Shown here: positions 20,851 to 33,340 of the stretch, piece after piece
Numbering within the stretch: the first letter of the stretch is position 1
Layout of the letters: every line of letters starts with the position of its first letter
Assembly (NCBI RefSeq): GCF_024166365.1
Contig: NC_064821.1
Location: forward strand, 53,533,093 to 53,597,092
DNA length: 64,000 nt
Direction: 5' to 3'
Origin: Elephas maximus indicus
Taxonomy: Eukaryota; Chordata; Mammalia; Proboscidea; Elephantidae
The notes under the pieces: model-generated
Seen by the model: only the letters and a program-made list of their open reading frames with translations
Told to the model about the DNA's origin: nothing
The model's database searches: none
Program-made: the position numbers and the translations under genes

Positions 20851-21594
20851 GTTGACTGAATAAAAGAATGCAGAGACTTTCAAACAAAACAAATATATCT
20901 GGAAAAAAACGTGGTTCCTAGGTAACTTGTTTCTTTGTCCCTTCCATAAACCTGTGAGCTACCCTATGCTAAGACTAGAGTTTAATTGTGATTCAAAATG
21001 GTTCCCTGCTGAACTTTAGAGCACAGGTAAAGATGCGATAAAACAGAATGCATTTAAAATATTAACAGACCAAAAGTAATTAAATCGCATAAGTGGTGAT
21101 TAAAATTGAGAATGAGATTTCCTTTGATAAATGTTTGCTGCTAGGCAAGAATTAACTACGAATTTTAGGACTTAAATAAAATAGTGCAGGATCTCCAAAT
21201 TCCTTCCTTTATGAATTTAGTTTATACTTCTTACTTTTCCAGAGGGTGGTGGATCCAAGAATTGCATCTTCTGTTTTCATTTTTCTTTAAAATGATAACA
21301 AACAAGGCCTTGAACATGGCCACCTCATTCCCACACCTAACCCTAGTCTTGACAAGAGCAATTAGGATGACTCCTAAATAGACTAAACTTCTTGAGGATG
21401 AGACTGGATCTTGTTCTTGAAACACTGCAAAGTACCTGTCCTGGAGTTGGGCACCCAGTAGGAACTGAATCAGTATTTGCTGATTACTTAGTTGGTTGAT
21501 AGCTAGATCAACTCCTGCTTGGGCTCTTATCACCAAGACTCTTTCATTAAAGTGAAACGATTTGTGGAGAGAGGAAAACCTGGTTTTAAACTCA
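20851..21594. other. No gene; L2-like remnant at about 21365-21490
   Basis: Mostly AT-rich single-copy-looking DNA. The 21365-21490 part ('cttcttgaggatgagactgg', 'ggcacccagtaggaactgaa') resembles an L2 3' end. The 128-codon minus-strand frame at 21231-21617 crosses this remnant and is not a gene. Confidence 0.45.
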
Positions 21595-21672
21595 TGCAGT
21601 TTCATTCCATTGTACATGGGGTCTTCCTGAGTTGGCGGCCAAGTCAGTAGCAGCTAACGACAACAACAAGGA
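21595..21672 (+). mobile_element. RTE/tRNA-Gly SINE tail fragment
   Basis: Only the tail: 'gtttcattccattgtacatg', 'cagctaacgacaacaacaag'. Confidence 0.65.
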
Positions 21673-21734
21673 AGAGAAGAGGTGACAGGTCTGGGGGTTG
21701 GGACCCAGGTAGGAATTGGGGCACGGAATGAATG

Positions 21735-21890
21735 AGAACTCGTTGCCATTGAGTCAATTCCGATTTATAGTGACCCTATAGAACAGAGTAGAACCACCCC
21801 ACAGGGTTCCCAAGGAGTGGCTGCTGGACTCCAACTGCCTACCTGTTGGTTAATAGCTGAGCTCTTAACCACTGCACCACCGGGGTGAAT
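21735..21890 (-). mobile_element. AfroSINE
   Basis: Minus-strand short-body copy: 'cgttgccattgagtcaattc', 'cccacagggttcccaaggag', 'cttaaccactgcaccaccgg'. Confidence 0.9.
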
Positions 21891-22814
21891 AGAACAGCCA
21901 AAAAAGTGAGCCCCCAAACCGAGGTTACGGATGCCTGTCCAATCTTCACTGTACCTGAACCAACAAACGCGGATGGCCTCAAAGCTTCTTTCTAGGAAAT
22001 TAGCGGGCTTCAAGAGTAGAGTTAGCCTCCTGCCAATGGAAAGCACTTTCTGTCAGGACTACAGTTACTACGCCCAATCTTCCATCATCATGGGGTTGAC
22101 ATGTCCTTGGCTTCGCTGCCCCTTCCTGGAGCCAAAGCCATTTCCACAGTGCAGTTTTTTACCTGGACGATGACATTTAAATGAAAATCCATGTGTTCTT
22201 CCCAGGCAAGCCTTTGGACTATGTGGTTTTGTCACAATCCATTTCTCACAGGGCAACTTCATTGTAATTTATTCCCTTGCAGCTTCTATTAGGTCAAAGG
22301 GGAGCTGGCCTTGGTGGCTCGTGGTGGCTGCAAATAAGAGAAGGGAAACACTTTGAATGCCAGTGGGACAGTGGATGGTAAGATCCCATCTAGGTGTGAC
22401 TGCAGAGGTTCAGAGAGTTCTTCGGCTCCATGTTGAGTTCTGGGACCCATGGAGGGAGACAATGAAAGTGAAAGCACATTTTAGCTTTGTGCAAATTGAT
22501 ACTTGCCTGCTGCTGGGTCACACAGTAGTGCTCAGGGCCAAGTTCCATTGGAGGTGGCATTTTGTGTTGACTCTGAAGGAGATGGAGGGATTGGCAGGCA
22601 GGCAGCTCTCTCCTTACAACAGTGGATGGAGATGACGTGGTTATAGGCCATGGGGTTGGGCTGCATGAATGCCAAACTCTTGGGAATCTCAGGACCCAGG
22701 CTTCATAGATTTAATGTGGTTATAGATTGTTGTATCATTCAATCCAGCTAGAAGTATCTAATCAGTCCAGCAGAGAGAGCCAGAGGGTCATAGAGCCTTC
22801 CACAGCTATGTGGT
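21891..22814. other. Single-copy-looking sequence without a gene
   Basis: No repeat signature across about 900 bp. Bases 22000-22330 have balanced composition and little homopolymer, which may indicate constraint. Open frames on both strands are short and lack domains. Confidence 0.4.
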
Positions 22815-23163
22815 TGTATGTTGTTGCTGTCAAGTTGGCCCCAACTCATGGTGACCCCATGCACAATGGGATGAAATACTGCCCAGTCCTGCACCATCCC
22901 CATGACGGGTTGAAGATTGGACTGTTGTCATCCATAGGATTTTCACTTGCTGATTTTCAGAAACAGATCACCAGGCTTTTCTTCCTAGCTGTCTAGTGGA
23001 GTCTGTGAGCTCTGGTGAAACCTGTTTAATACCGTAACAACATACAAGCTTTTACCCACAGAGAGATGGCAGCTGCACATGAAGTGCATTGGCCAGGAAT
23101 TGAACCTGGGTCTCCTGCATGGGAGGCGAAAATTCTACCACTGAACAAACCACTAATGCTGTG
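22815..23163 (-). mobile_element. tRNA-Gly-headed SINE, full length, with RTE tail
   Basis: Read on the minus strand from 23163: a tRNA-Gly-like head of ~75 nt with box A 'tcagtggtagaattttcgcc' and box B 'ggttcaattcctgg', and CCC in the anticodon position (as in tRNA-Gly-CCC). A ~190-nt body follows, and then a tail 'catggggatggtgcaggact' ... 'ccaacttgacagcaacaaca' that matches the RTE 3' end (12900-13017). The head has a four-base insertion in the D-arm region, so it is not a functional tRNA gene. Confidence 0.85.
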
Positions 23164-23327
23164 GTGTGTCTGTTTTGTTACTTCCGCTGCATCATTGCTC
23201 AGCATCTAAATCCACATGCATTTCTCAGCACCCACGAGGTAATTCTGGGTCTGTTGAAAACCCATCCACTTGAAGAAGAGGGTGGTAAATTCATTATTGG
23301 CATGCGGAATCCTTGGTTCTAAGAGCT

Positions 23328-23550
23328 TGCTTGGAGTCCCCAGGCGATATAAATTGTTAATGTGCTCAGCTGCTAACCAAAAGATTGGAGGTTCAAGTCC
23401 ACCCAGAGGCACCTCAGGAGAAAAACCTTGTGATCTACTTCAAGAAATTAGCCATTAAAAACCTTATAAAGACAGTTCTACTCTGACACACACGGGGCTG
23501 CCCATCAGGAGTTGGAGTCAACCGGATGGCAACTGTTTTTTGTTGGTGTT
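23328..23550 (+). mobile_element. AfroSINE
   Basis: Plus-strand copy: 'ggagtccccaggcgatataa', 'tcagctgctaaccaaaagat', 'tggagtcaaccggatggcaa'. It is of the longer body type with 'ccttgtgatctacttc'. Confidence 0.88.
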
Positions 23551-23747
23551 TCAAAGGGTTTGTTTAGTTGCATACATTCAAACTTGACCAGTTGTATAAC
23601 TTAGGTTTTTTTTTTTTTTTTCCTTAGTGCCAAGGCAATGTAATGGGTCCTGCCCCCATCCACCATAGTACAAACCCCAGTAGTAGGACCCACAGTGCCA
23701 TCCTTATGTGCCAGAGACCCCTCAATTGTCTGATTCTGGGAGAGTAT

Positions 23748-24464
23748 TCCAGCATCAACTTTTTTTTTTTTTTTTTGTAATTATGGTAAAATACATGTAG
23801 CATAAAATTTACCATTTTAATCAATTTAAAGTGGACAATTCAGTGGCACTTAGTACAGTCACAAGGTTGTACAATCATCACCACTATCTAGTTCCAGAAC
23901 TTTTCATCATCCCAAAAGGAAACCCTGCATCGATTACACAGTCACTCCTTACTACCCCCTTTCCCCTTGCCCCTGGCAACTGCAAATCTGCTTTCGGTCT
24001 CTGTGAATTTACCTGTTCTATAAATGAAATAATATAATACGTGGTCTTTTGTGTCTGGTTTATTTCACTTAGCATAATGTTTGCAAGGTTCATCTATGTT
24101 ATAGCGTGTGTCGATATTTCATTCCTTTTTATGACTGAATAATATTCCATTCTGTGGACAAAGCACATTACGATAATCCATTTGTCTGTTGATGGACATT
24201 TGGGTTGTTTCTACCATTGGGTATTATGAATAATGCTGCTATGACCCTGTGAGTATAAGTTTTTACTTGAATGCCTGTTTTCAATTTTTCAGGGGGCATA
24301 TACCTAGGAATGGGATTGCTGGGTCATATAGTAATTCTATGTTTAACTTATTGAGGAACTGCCAGACTGTTTTCCAAAGTGGCTGCGCCATTTTTTTTGA
24401 ATCCCCACCAGCTATGCGTGTCGGTGCCAATTTCTCCACACCCTCATCTCCAGCATCAACTTTT
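23748..24464 (-). mobile_element. Old L1 (L1MA/L1MB-type) 3' end with 16-bp target duplication
   Basis: Minus-strand L1 of a pre-Afrotherian family: 'ttatggtaaaatacatgtag' (3'UTR), 'gactgaataatattccattc', 'ggattgctgggtcatatagt', 'ttttccaaagtggctgcgcc'. The 16-bp tccagcatcaactttt flanks it at 23748-23763 and 24449-24464. The 5' end is truncated inside ORF2. Confidence 0.9.
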
Positions 24465-25375
24465 GACTTGCAGGCTGAGTTTTACTATAAACACCAGGGG
24501 GAAAAAACAAACAAACAAACCTGAATTATTTAGGCTTCATTTATTTAATGAGACCATATTAAAGCAAGAACTGGAAACTTGGGAGCGTTTTAATGCAACA
24601 TACATCGCAGAATTTGAGATCCACGAAAAGTAAAGGTTGTTTAACACGCAGGGATAAATTTGCTCATTAGTTTGTATCTGTGGACCATATAAATGACAAG
24701 ATCATAAAATCCACGGAGCTTTTTATGGGGAGGCTCTGCCCCGGGATATGATTCACCCGGTGTATTTTTCTACGAAAATGTACAATAGCCCATCTCAGTG
24801 ACATCTGGACTCGTCTGCATAAAATGAGTGTTTGGGGTCCTATTATTGTTATTATTTCATGTTCTATACTTCATCTGATCCATAAAAACTGAAGCACAGT
24901 AAGGTGAGCTGTTATTCTTCTTCTGAAAACATGAAGACATTTTACATGCCTTCAATTTTTGCTAATGACAGAAAATGTCGAAACTTATTTTTTTTTTCTT
25001 CTGCTGACCCATCAGTATGCCATCATTATCTGAGACCTAAATAAATACTCATTCATCCACAGTGGAATTCCAATGAGCACTTCATCATGTTTCTTCAAAT
25101 TTGTAGAATCAAATCACACAAAATAAATTCGTCGTCATTTCACATTCAGAACAACCAGCCCAACAAGCTAATTTTTAGGATGACATTTCCTAAACTCAGG
25201 TTGGTAAGAAAGCATATGTGTGGCTCTTCCTTTTGTAATCCATCATACATTTTTAAGTATTTAGTGTATATTTTTATAGGCCGAAAGGAGACGAATGAGC
25301 AAAACACCTGATTCCAGAGTGATGGGATGGAGGGAGGGGGCGATGTCAATAGGGTTGGCTTTTGTCTCCTTCCTT
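24465..25375. other. Single-copy block, candidate conserved non-coding element
   Basis: About 900 bp free of AfroSINE, L1, LTR or MIR signatures, in a window that is otherwise mostly repeat. Sequence complexity is high from about 24590 to 25010, with several short AT-rich homeodomain-like words (ttaattt, ataaat). No long open frame with splice sites is seen. Conservation itself cannot be judged from one sequence. Confidence 0.4.
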
Positions 25376-25379
25376 AATT

Positions 25380-25510
25380 CTTTTTTTCCTTTTGGGCAAA
25401 TATTTATGAAGCAGCTACTATGTGCCAGATGCTATGTTTAGAGTTGAAGAAACAGTGATAAACTAACCAATGTTGCCAACCTCACGGAGCTTCCTGTTTA
25501 GTGAGGGTGT
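25380..25510 (+). mobile_element. Old MIR/L2-type remnant
   Basis: 'gaagcagctactatgtgcca', 'gatgctatgtttagagttga', 'cacggagcttcctgtttagt'. This word order is typical of L2/MIR-age repeats. Confidence 0.45.
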
Positions 25511-25511
25511 T

Positions 25512-26130
25512 CCAGTTATCTCTTGGGGCATAATAAACCATCCCAAAGCTTAGTGGTGTACATCAACCACCATCTTATTATGGGACAGTCTTGTAGGTTA
25601 TAATTTGGGCAGGGTACAGAGGGGCAGCTCAGTTTTGCTCCACAGGGATTGGGGCCTCAACTGGGGTGCCTTGAATGGCTGGAGATGGATGGAAACTGTC
25701 AATGGTTATGGTTGCTGGCTGGATTCCTTAGTTCTTCTCTACACTCTATCTTCTGGAATTAGAATGTTCAAGATGCTCTTCACATCCATATCTAGCACAT
25801 GGGCTGGGGCTGTTGGAACAGCTAGGGGTGTCTGATCATCTCTATCTCTCCCCATGCAGCCTCTGCCTGGGGGCTTCCTCACAGCATGGGGACCCCAGGG
25901 GTTTCAAACTTCTTACACAGCCACTAGCTTCTTCCAGAACTAGTGTCCCAAGAGATCTGGGCAGATGCTTCTAGGCTTCTTATGATCTAGTGTTAGGAAT
26001 TTCAGAATATCTTCTGCCACTTACCATTGGCCAACCAAGTCACTGAAGCCAGCCAGATTCAACAAGAGGGGGTTTTCTACCTCTCAATAAAGGGAGTAGC
26101 AAACATTTGAGATCATCTTTAATCTACTAC
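25512..26130 (-). mobile_element. Old LTR-like repeat (MLT class), diverged
   Basis: The opening 'tctcttggggcataataaac' ... 'cttagtggtgtacatcaacc' is the reversed 3' end of a MaLR-like LTR (compare 58673-58925). The remainder is weakly similar. The right limit is uncertain. Confidence 0.45.
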
Positions 26131-26504
26131 AGAGGAAGGCAGACATTTAAAAAAAAAAATCATGTAAACAATTATTAAAGAAAAAGTGCAAAGTTTTTTA
26201 TAGTAATCAGCATTCTTAGTTTGCAAGTGACAGAAGCCGAACTCAGATGGACTAATAAAGAGAAGGAAAAATACTGGTCCCCCTAACTGAGAAGTCCGTG
26301 GTGAATCCAAATGCTGGAGTAATACGGTCCAGAATCTCTTTCCTTGTCTCCCAGCCCTACTTGTCTCTTTACTCAATTGGTTTGATTCTCAGGCGAAGCT
26401 TCCTCAACTGATGGCTACAAAGGCCACCAACTGCTTCAGGTCTTTCTTCTACCAGTTTAGAAATTCCAACTGAAAAAGAGGAGCTCTGTCTTTTTTTATG
26501 AGGC
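26131..26504. other. No gene; possible old repeat
   Basis: Bases 26195-26400 start 'tcttagtttgcaagtgacag', a motif seen also near 55150 and 61590 in the window, so an unnamed old interspersed repeat is likely. Nothing codes. Confidence 0.35.
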
Positions 26505-26822
26505 AGTGGTGGTTCAGTGGTACAATTCTTGCCTTTTGTAATGGAGCCCTGGATTCAATTCCCGGCCAGTGTACCTCATGTACGGCCACCACCCATCTGT
26601 CACTGGAGGTCTGCATGTTACTATGATGCTGACTAGGTGTCAGTGAAGCATCCAGACTAAGAGAGACTAGAAAGAAATACCTGGTGATCTACTTTTGAAA
26701 ATCAGTCAATGAAACCTTTATGGATCACAATGAAAACCACGGCCAATCATGGGGATGGTATAGGACCAGGCAGCGTTTTGTTCAGTTGTGCATGGAGTCA
26801 CCATGAGGAAAGGCACTAAAGA
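26505..26822 (+). mobile_element. tRNA-Gly-headed SINE, near full length
   Basis: Head 'gtggtggttcagtggtacaa' (box A) and 'tggattcaattcccggccag' (box B), body 'gaaatacctggtgatctact', tail 'atggggatggtataggacca' and 'gtgcatggagtcaccatgag'. It is the same family as 22815-23163 on the other strand. Confidence 0.85.
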
Positions 26823-26889
26823 GTCGTGGCCTTGGGTCTGTCTCTGCTGTATAGCCTCTCTGAACCTCAGATTCCTCATCTGTAATATA

Positions 26890-27055
26890 TTTTTAACAAT
26901 AATAACAGCTAACATTTATTGAGCCCTTACAACGTGCCAGGCACTGGGGGACGTAAAGTAAGCTGTTGGAGTTCACCTGGTTAGCAAGTGGCAGAGCTGG
27001 AAGTAGGAACTTAGGCTCTGACTTTGGAAGCTCTATTACTCATGACTCACCACTC
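26890..27055 (+). mobile_element. MIR SINE
   Basis: 'aataacagctaacatttatt', 'gagcccttacaacgtgccag', 'gttagcaagtggcagagctg'. Confidence 0.8.
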
Positions 27056-28129
27056 TGGACAAAGCTTTCTTTTTTCTTTTTTAATTTTTATTGTGCTTTA
27101 AGTGAATTTTTAAGTGAAAGTTTACAAATCAAGTCAGTCTCTCATACAAAAATTTATGTACACCTTGCTATGTACTCCTAGCTCCTCCCCCCTCAATGAG
27201 ACAGCGCACTCTTTCCCCCCACACTCTCTTTTCGTGCCCATTTGGCCAGCTTCTGATCCCCTCTGCCCTCTTATCTCCCCTCCAGACAGGAGCTGCCCAC
27301 AAAGTCTCATGCGTCTACTTGATCCAAGAAGCTCACTCTTCACCAGTATCATTTTCTATCTCATAGTTCAGTCCAATCCCTGTCTGAAGTGTTGGCTTTG
27401 GAAATGGTTCCTGTCTTGGGCAAACAAAAGGTCTGGGGACCACGTTCTCTGGGGTCCTTCCAGTCTCAGTCAGACCATTAAGTCTGGTCTTTTTATGAGA
27501 ATTCGGGGTCTGCATCCCACTGTTCTCCTGTTCCCTCATGGGCTCTCTGTTGTGTTTCCTGTCAGGGCAGTCATCAGTTGTAGCCAGGCGCCATGAAGTT
27601 CTTCTGGTCCCAGGCTAATGTAGTCTCTGGTTTATGTGACCCTTTCTGTCTCTTGGGCTCATAATTACCTTGTGTCTTTGGTGCTCTTCATTCTCTTTTA
27701 CTCCAGGTGGGTTGAGACCAATTGATGCATCTTAGATGGCCGCTTGCTAGAGTTTAAGACCCCAGACACTGCTCTCCAAAGTGGGATGCAGAATGTTTTC
27801 TTAATAGATTTTATTATGCCAATTGACTTAGATGTCTCCTGAAACCATGGTCCCCAAACCACTGCCCCTGCTACACTGGCCTTCAAAGCGTTCAGTTTAT
27901 TCAGGAAACTTCTTTGCTTTTGGTTAATCCAGTTGTGCTGACCTCTCCTGTGTTGTGTGTTGTCTTTCCCATCACCTAAAATAGCTCTTATCTACTATCT
28001 AATCAGTAAAAATCCCTCTCCTTCCCTCCGTGCCTCCCTCCTCACTCTCATAACCATCAAAGAATATTTTCTTCTCTGTTTAAACTATTTCTTGAGTTCT
28101 CATAATAGTGGTCTCATACGATATTTGCC

Positions 28130-31100
28130 CTTTTGCAACTGACTAATTTCACTCAGCATAATGCCTTCCAGATTCCTCTATGTTATAAAATGTGTCACGA
28201 GTTCATCATTGTTCTTTATTGATGCATAGTATTCCATTGTATGAATATACCATGGGCACTTTGGTTGTTTCCATCTTCGTAAACAGTGCTGCAATGAACA
28301 TGAGTGTGCATATATCTATCTGTTTATGTAAAGGCTCTTATTTCTCTTGGATATACTCCAAGGAGTGGGATTGCTGGATCGTATGGTAGTTCCATTTCTA
28401 GTTTTTTAAGAAAGTGCCAAATCGATTTCCAAATTGGTTGTACCATTTGACATTCCCACCAGCAGTGTATAAGTGTTCGAATCTCTCCACAACCTCTCCA
28501 ACATTTATTATTTTGTGTTTTTTGGATTAATGCCAGCCTTGTTGGAGTGAGATCGAGTCTCATTGTAGCTTTGATTTGCATTTCTCTAATGGCTAATGAT
28601 CATAAGCTTTTCCTCGTCTATCTGTTAGCTACCTGAATGTCTTCTTTAGTGAAGTGCCTGTTCATACCCTTTGAACATTTTTTAATTGGGTTATTTGTCT
28701 TTTTGTAGTTGAGTTTTTGCAGTATCATGTAGATTTTAGAAATCAGACACTGATTGGAAATGTCATAGCTAAAAACTTTTCCCAGTCTGTAGGTAATCTT
28801 TTTACTCTTTTGGTGAAGTCTTTGGATGAGCATAGATGTTTGATTTTTAGGAGCTCCCAGTTTTCTAGTTTCTCTTCTGCATTGTTTGTAATGTTTTCTA
28901 TACTGTTTATGCCATATATTAGGGCTCCTAGTATTATCCCTATTTTTCTTCCATAGTCTTTATCGTTTTAGATTTTATATTTAGGTCTTTGATCCATTTT
29001 GAGTTAGTTTTTATGCGTGGTGTGAGGTACTGGTCTTGTTTCATTTTTTTGCAGATCTTCAGCTATGCCAGCACCATTTGTTAAAGGGACAGTCTTTTCC
29101 CCATTTAACTGACTTTGGGCCTTCGTCAAATATCAGCTGCTCATATGTGGATGGATTTGTGTCGGGATTCTCAATTCTGTTCCTTTGGTCTATGTATCTG
29201 TTGTTCAACCAGTACCAGGCTGTTTTGACTACCATGGCAGTATAATAGGTTCTAAAATCAGGTACAGTGAGGCTTCCCACTTTGTTCTTCTTTTCAGTAA
29301 AGCTTTACTTATCCGGGGCTTCTTTTCCTTACATATGAAGTTGGTGATTTTTTTTCTCCATCTCGTTAAAAGATGTCATTGGAATTTGGATCGGAGTTGC
29401 ATTGTATCTATAGATCCCTTTTGGTAGAACAGACATTTTTACAATGTTAAGTCTTCCTATCCATGAGCAAGAATTTTTTCCACTTATGTAGGTCTCTCTT
29501 AGTTTCTTGCAGTAGTGTCTTGTATTTTTCTATGTATACGTCTTTTACATTTCCGGTAAGATTTATTCGTAAGTATTTTATCTTCTTGGGGGCTGCTGTA
29601 AATGGTATTGATTTAGTGATTTCCTTTTCGATGTTCTTTTTGTTGGTGTAGAGGAATCCAACTGATTTTTGTATGTTTACCTTGAATTCTGATACTCTGC
29701 TGAACTCTTCTGTTAGTTTCAGTAGTTTTCTTGAGGATTCTTTAGGACTTTCTGTGCATAAGATCATGTCATCTGCAAATAGAGATACTATTACTTCTTC
29801 CTTACCAATCTGGATGCCCTTTATTTCTTTATCTAGCCTAATGGCTCTGGATAGGGACTGAGTAAGAGTGGTGATAAAGGACACCCTTGTCTTGTTCCCA
29901 TTCTCAGGGGGGATGCTTTCAGGCTTTCTCCATTTAGGATGATGTTGGCTGTTGGCTTTGTATAAATGCCCTTTATGAAGTTGAGGAATTTTCCTTCTAT
30001 TCCTATTTTGCGGAGAGTTTTTATCGTGAATGGGTGTTGAACTTTGTCAAATGCCTTTTCTGCATTAGTTAATAAGATAATGTGGTTCTTGTCTTTTGTT
30101 TTATTTATCCAATGGGTTACATTGATTGTTTTTCTAATGTTGAACCATCCCTGCATACCTGGTATGAATCCCACTTGGTCATGATGAATTATTTTTTTTG
30201 ATACGTTGTTGAATTGTGTTGGCTAGAATTTTGTTGAGGATTTTTGCATCTAGGTTCATGAAGGATATAGGTCTGTAATTTTCTTTTTTTGTGGTGTCTT
30301 TGCCTGGTTTTGGTATCAGAGATATGCTGCCTTCATAGAATGAGTTTGGGAGTATTTCATCCTTTTCTATGCTCTGAAATACCTTTAGTAGTTGTGGTGT
30401 TAACTCTTCTCTGAAAGTTTGGTAGAACTCTGCAGTGAAGCCATCCGGGCCAGGGCTTTTTGTTGTTGTTGTTGTTGGGAGTTTTTAAATTACCTTTTTA
30501 ATCTCTTCTTTTGTTATGGGTTTATTTAGTTGTTCTACCTCTGTTTGTGTTAGTTTAGTAGGTAATGTGTTTCTAGGAATTCATCCATTTCTTCTAGGTT
30601 TTCCAATTTTTTAGAGTACAATTTTTCATAGTAATCCAATATGATTCTTTTAATTTCAGTTGGTTCTGTTGTAATATCACCCATCTCATTTCTTATTCGA
30701 ATTATTTTCTTCCTTTCTTGTTTTTCTTTTGTCAGTTTGGCCAATGGTTTATCAATTTTGTTAATTTTTTCAAAGAACCACCTTTTGGTCTTGTTAACTC
30801 TTTCAATTGTTTTTCTGTTCTCTGTTTCATTTAATTCTGCTCTAATTTTTATTATTTGTTTTCTTCTTGTGCCTGAGGGTTTCTTTTGTTGCTCTCTTTC
30901 TATTTGTGCAAATCGTAGAGATAATTCTTTGGTTTTGGCCCTTTCTTCTTTTTGGATGTGTGCATTTATTGATATAAATTGACCTCTGAGCACTGCTTGC
31001 ACTGTGTCCCAAAGGTTCAGATAGGAAGTGTTTTCATTCTCATTGGATTCTATGAATTTCTTTATTCCATCCTTAATGTCTTCTATAATCCAGTCACTTT

Positions 31101-31872
31101 TGAGCAGGGTATTGTTCAGTTTCTAAGTGTTTGATTTCTTTTCCCTGCTTTTTCTGTTATTGATTTCTACTTTCATGGCCTTATGGTCAGAAACGATGCT
31201 TTGTAATATTTCAATGTTTTGGATTCTGCGAAGGCTTGCTTTATGACCTAATATGTGGTCTATTCTAGAGATTGTTCTGTGTGCACTAGAAAAGAAACTA
31301 TACTTGGCTGTCGTTGGGTGGAGTGTTCTGTATATGTCTATGAGGTCAAGTTCGTTGATTGTGGCATTTAGATCTTCCATGTCTTTATTGAGCTTCTTTC
31401 TGGATGCTCTGTCCTTCACCTAAAGCGGTATGTTGAAGTCTCGTGCTATAATTGTGGAGCTGTCTATCTCACTTGTCAATGCTGTTAGAGTTTGTTGTAT
31501 GTATCTTGCAGCCCTGTCATTGGGTGCATAAATGTTTAATATGGTTATATCCTCCTGGTATATTGTCCCTTTAATCATTATATAGTGTCCTTCCTTGTCC
31601 TTTGTGATGGATTTAACTGTAATGTCTATATTGTCAGAAATTAATATTGTCATTCTTGTTTTTTTTTTATTGTTGTTTACTTGATATATTTTTTTCCAGC
31701 CTTTGAGTTTTAGTTTATTTGGGTCTCTAAGTCTAAGGTGCGTCTCTTGTAGGCAGCATATGGACGGATCGTGTTTTTTAATCCATTCTGGCACTCTCTG
31801 TCTCTTTGTTGGTGCATTTAGTCCATTTACATTCAGCATAATTATGGGTAGGTATGAGTTTAGTGCTGTCAT
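28130..31872 (-). pseudogene. L1 ORF2 pseudogene (endonuclease-reverse transcriptase)
   Basis: Open pieces lie in register along the minus strand: 31917-31420 (endonuclease start, '[20 protein letters not shown]'), 31419-31123 ('[13 protein letters not shown]'), 31002-30550, 30174-29833 (RT, '[13 protein letters not shown]' area), 29884-29447 (catalytic '[12 protein letters not shown]'), 29280-29059, 28833-28618 and 28581-28324 ('[17 protein letters not shown]'). At least seven breaks separate them. Confidence 0.92.
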
Positions 31873-32309
31873 TTTTATGTCTTTTTCTGTGTGTTGTTGA
31901 CAGTTTCTGTTTCCCACTTAATTTTTTTGTGCTGAGTAGTTTATCTTTATATATTGTCTTTTCCTCTTATTTGTTCTTCTTTATTTTGTTTCTGCTGAGT
32001 CTCTATTCTTTTCTTGTATTTTATTTTGATGAGTAGGATTGTTTGTTAGTCTCCTTTGTGGTTACCTTAATATTTACCCCTGTTTTTCCAAGTTTAAACC
32101 TAACTTTTATTTCTTTATGTCACCTTGTCTTCCTTTCCATATAAAAACTCTGTGACTACATTTTAGTCCCTGTTTATCATTTTAATGTTGTCTTCTTTTA
32201 CATAATGACATTGCTGTTTCCATGTTTTGAGTTTGCTTTTTTTTTTTTAATCTTAATTTATTTTTGTGATTTCCCTATCTGGGTTGACATCTGATTGCTC
32301 TGTCCAGTA

Positions 32310-33340
32310 TTCTAGTCTTGGGCTGATATCTGATATTTTTGATTTTCTAACCAAAGAACTCCCTTTAGTATTTCTTGTAGTTTTGGTTTGGTTCTTATGA
32401 ATTCCCTAAACTCCCGTTTATCTAAAGTCCTAATTTCACCTTCATATTTAAGAGACAGTTTTGCTGGATATATGATTCTTAGCTGGCAATTTTTTTCCTT
32501 CAAAATTTTATATAAGTCATCCCATTGTCTTCTTGCCTGCATGGTTTCCGCCAAATAGTCCGAGCTTATTCTTATTGACTATCCTTTGTAGGTGATTTTT
32601 TGTTTATCCCTAGCTACTATTAAAATTTCCTCTTTATCTTTGGCTTTGACAAATTTGTAATACGCCTTGGTGACTTTCTTTGAACATCTACCTTATATGG
32701 AGTTCAGTGAGAATCTTGAATAGATATCTTCTCATCTTTCATGACATCAGGGAAGTTTTCTGCCAACAAATCTTCAACAATTCTCTCTGTATTTTCTGTT
32801 ATCCCTCCCTGTTCTGGTACTCCAATCACTCATAGGTTATTTCTCTTGATAGAATCCCACAAGATTCTTAGGGTTTCTTCATTTTTAAAAATTATTTTAT
32901 CTGATTTTTGATAAATATATTGGTGCCAAGTGCTTTATCTTCAAGTTCACAAATTCTGCCTTCCACTTGCTCAATTTTACTCCTCTGACTTTCTATTCAG
33001 TTGTCTAATTCTGTAATTTTATTGTTAATCTTCTTGAATTTCTGATTGCTGTCTCTCTATGGGTTCTTGCAGCATATTATATTTTTCATTACGTTCTTGA
33101 ATAACCTTTTTAATTTCTTCAACTACTTTATCTCTGTGTTCCTTGGCTTGTTCTACATATTGCCTGATCTCCTTCCTAATCTCATTCCTGTTGTCTTAAA
33201 GAATTCTGCATATTAATCTTTTGTATTCTTCATCCAGTAATTCCAGGAAGGCACCTTTATCCAGATGATCCCTGGGTTCTTTGTTTTGAGAGCTTGTTGA
33301 AGTGATCATGGTCTGTTTCTTCCTGTGATTTGATATTTAT
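32310..33340 (-). pseudogene. L1 ORF1 pseudogene
   Basis: The last ~80 codons are open (32554-32312, 'MQARRQWDDLYKILKEKNC', 'RIIYPAKLSLKYE'). The middle, with 'gagttcagtgagaatcttga' (+ strand) equivalent to the 'QDAHRTP' block, and the coiled-coil part are frameshifted. Confidence 0.85.

Noticed and set aside
21231..21617. 128-codon frame on the minus strand
   Set aside because: Crosses an L2-like remnant and a SINE tail and shows no domain or exon limits.
23085..23163. Possible tRNA-Gly gene on the minus strand
   Set aside because: The tRNA-like part has a four-base insertion in the D-arm region and several arm mismatches, and it continues into a SINE body with an RTE tail; it is the head of a SINE.
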